Origin: Melastoma dodecandrum
Taxonomy: Eukaryota; Streptophyta; Magnoliopsida; Myrtales; Melastomataceae
Assembly: GCA_029817715.1 (NCBI GenBank)
Contig: JARUPY010000538.1
Span: 5,952,001 to 6,016,000 of the forward strand
Direction: 5' to 3'
Length of the DNA: 64,000 bases
This document shows, one piece after another, positions 62,560 to 64,000 of this stretch. Each line of letters starts with the position of its first letter. The stretch's first letter is position 1. Position numbers and translations under genes: made by a program. A model generated the notes under the pieces. It made no database searches and was not told the DNA's origin. It saw nothing but the letters and a program-made list of their open reading frames with translations.

Positions 62560-63735
62560 TCTTTTCCGAATTGGTGAATGACAAGTGTCACTCAACCACA
62601 AAGAAGCAAATAAGTGGTGTTCTTGCCCTCCAAAATTCTTGGTCCTTCAAATAGTGTTGTGGTAAATTGACAAAAACATCATCCTTATATGGATGTCAAA
62701 TAACCTGAAAGATGAAAGGAAGTTAAGTAGCGATCAATATAATATAAATCATCATATTATGTTAGAACGAAGTTAAATATCTATTCAATACTTTGTCTAT
62801 CTAATGCTTCTCTGTATACGAATAACACTTGCATGGAAATGGTCTTGGTATCGAGATGCTGTCCTCATCAATGTGCCAATGGTATACCCACAATATGCCT
62901 AGTCAGACGTCTAAGGGGCGATAAATGTGGAAACAACATATCCACGCCTATATTTGTTCCAACACTAGATAACGAGCTACTTGTGATATATCTACGTGAG
63001 AGGCTCGACATACATTCCTATACAACCATGCCAGATATGCAGCCACATTAGATGGACAAGATTGTCTGACTTGTCCGAAAAAATCATTGATTCTATCAAT
63101 TGAAGTATGTATGCTAGGTTATGTATATGTACCTGTTCTTCTGGTTCCCATCGTGAAAGTATATCAAAACTTAATGCTAACGAGTTTATCTTAACCCTAC
63201 CAGCCTTCATATCATTTCTAGTTGGAACCTCACCAAGTAGATGCTCACATATAGATGCAAAATCAAAGTTGGTGTATCCAATAATTGAGTCCCCCTTAAT
63301 TGGCAAGCCAAGCTGAATATGAACATCTTGGAGCGTTATTGTCATCTCTCTATTAACCATATGGAAAATATGATTCTCGGGCCTCCATCTCTAAACGAAG
63401 GTTATAATTAGTGTCCAATCCAACTGAATGAACGGTAACATCGCAACACCTAAAAATCCCGCTTTTCTGAGGTAAGCATCCATATATGAGTCTCACCTTA
63501 TTTTCTTTACAGGATTTTCATGAGGGCAACATTTCAAGACATTGTTTTTCAAAAGCTAAGATGTGGTTAATTACAGTAATGAAATCGTAAATCTCGATAA
63601 GAAATATCTATGAAAGTCAATTAAATGATATTACCAAGAAATATCCTTCCTCCCTAACAACTGAAGATCGTTATGGATCTTGAGTGTGCAGCACATCCGT
63701 GCAATGTGGCCATGAATCCATTCTACAACATGCAA
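62560..63735 (-). pseudogene. Plant mobile domain (PMD/MAIN-like) protein, decayed
   Basis: Minus-strand fragments follow the order of the PMD found in MAIN, MAIL and many plant transposons: LLGREGYFLV (about 63650), RWRPENHIFHM then ITLQDVHIQLGLPIKGD (63270-63390), WLHIWHGCIGMY (about 63010-63040), LYRNVCRA and a WAW-like segment (about 62920-63000), and PQHYLKDQEFWRARTPLICF (about 62600-62680). Stops and frame changes separate the fragments, though introns may explain some. In Arabidopsis MAIN is nuclear and linked to genome stability; most genomic PMDs ride on Gypsy or Mutator elements. Confidence 0.75.
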
Positions 63736-63821
63736 GCATAACGGTTAATGATTAATTATTACAAACATCACATACAAATCAAACATTCAGAAAAGTAAAT
63801 AAATCAAGCACTTACATTTTT

Positions 63822-64000
63822 TACTTATTTGGGCAATGTCGTCAATTATGAACTTCTTGTTTATAAATATCACAAGTCAACTTAGTTTTGCGTTCTCTTA
63901 AATCCATTTCATTATGGAATCGAGTTGATCTTGGTCTCCCTTTTGGTCTTACTTTGTTGGGGTTGAGAATGATAGTTGTGGATGAATATTCAAGCCAATC
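63822..64000 (-). pseudogene. Mutator/FAR1-type transposase C-terminal tail, cut by window edge
   Basis: Reads GRPRSTRFHNEMDLRE followed by a decayed zinc knuckle (CDIYKQEVHN, stop, RHCPN; the family has CxxCxxxGHxxxxC). This is the tail that follows the SWIM finger in Mutator-like transposases. It lies upstream of, and on the same strand as, the PMD fragments. The rest lies beyond the right edge. Confidence 0.65.

Overview
This window is nuclear DNA from a flowering plant, most likely a eudicot. It has AT-rich intergenic DNA, many small exons with GT/AG introns, Copia and LINE retrotransposons, hAT transposons and an endogenous caulimovirus-type sequence. No species can be named from sequence alone. 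All family names come from reading translations and from memory of plant proteins; no search was run.

Left part (1-10.5 kb): most of a BIG5-type ARF guanine-nucleotide exchange factor on the minus strand. Twenty-four exons join in frame from the start codon at 10507 to the window edge; the 3' third of the gene lies outside. Middle part (12-30 kb): remains of a FYVE/ankyrin zinc-finger gene on the minus strand. Its FYVE exons are at 29.2-29.7 kb and its last exon at 12.2 kb. About 17 kb of stacked mobile DNA separates them: a Copia element (15.1-29.0 kb) holds a hAT element (15.85-18.15 kb) and a second, opposite Copia (19.16-27.57 kb), which holds a LINE (about 21.5-26.2 kb). Next (30.6-39.7 kb) is a third Copia, delimited by the 5-bp duplication CAAGA, with a degenerate pararetrovirus copy inside its 5' LTR. 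A small TMEM14/FAX-type membrane protein gene follows (39.9-41.2 kb, minus), then an intronless F-box gene (42.7-44.0 kb, plus).

Right part (44-64 kb): a gene-poor stretch with a tandem-plus-inverted repeat, a LINE RNase H fragment split by an LTR-like insertion, and a decayed Gln-rich host gene (51.2-60.3 kb). That gene was hit twice by nearly identical 3.8-kb hAT elements in opposite orientation, each with its own perfect 8-bp target duplication. The two copies form a very large inverted repeat with a 0.67-kb spacer. At the right edge, fragments of a plant-mobile-domain gene and a Mutator-type transposase tail lie on the same strand.

The intact-looking host genes are BIG5 (vesicle traffic), the FAX-type gene (membrane lipid or fatty-acid transport family) and the F-box gene (SCF ubiquitin ligase). 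They are single genes, not an operon or pathway. From memory, BIG5, a FYVE-ankyrin gene and a FAX gene also carry neighbouring At3g43xxx numbers in Arabidopsis, so this may be an old microsyntenic block. The most notable structure is the inverted hAT pair inside a host transcription unit, a natural candidate for a hairpin-RNA or siRNA locus.
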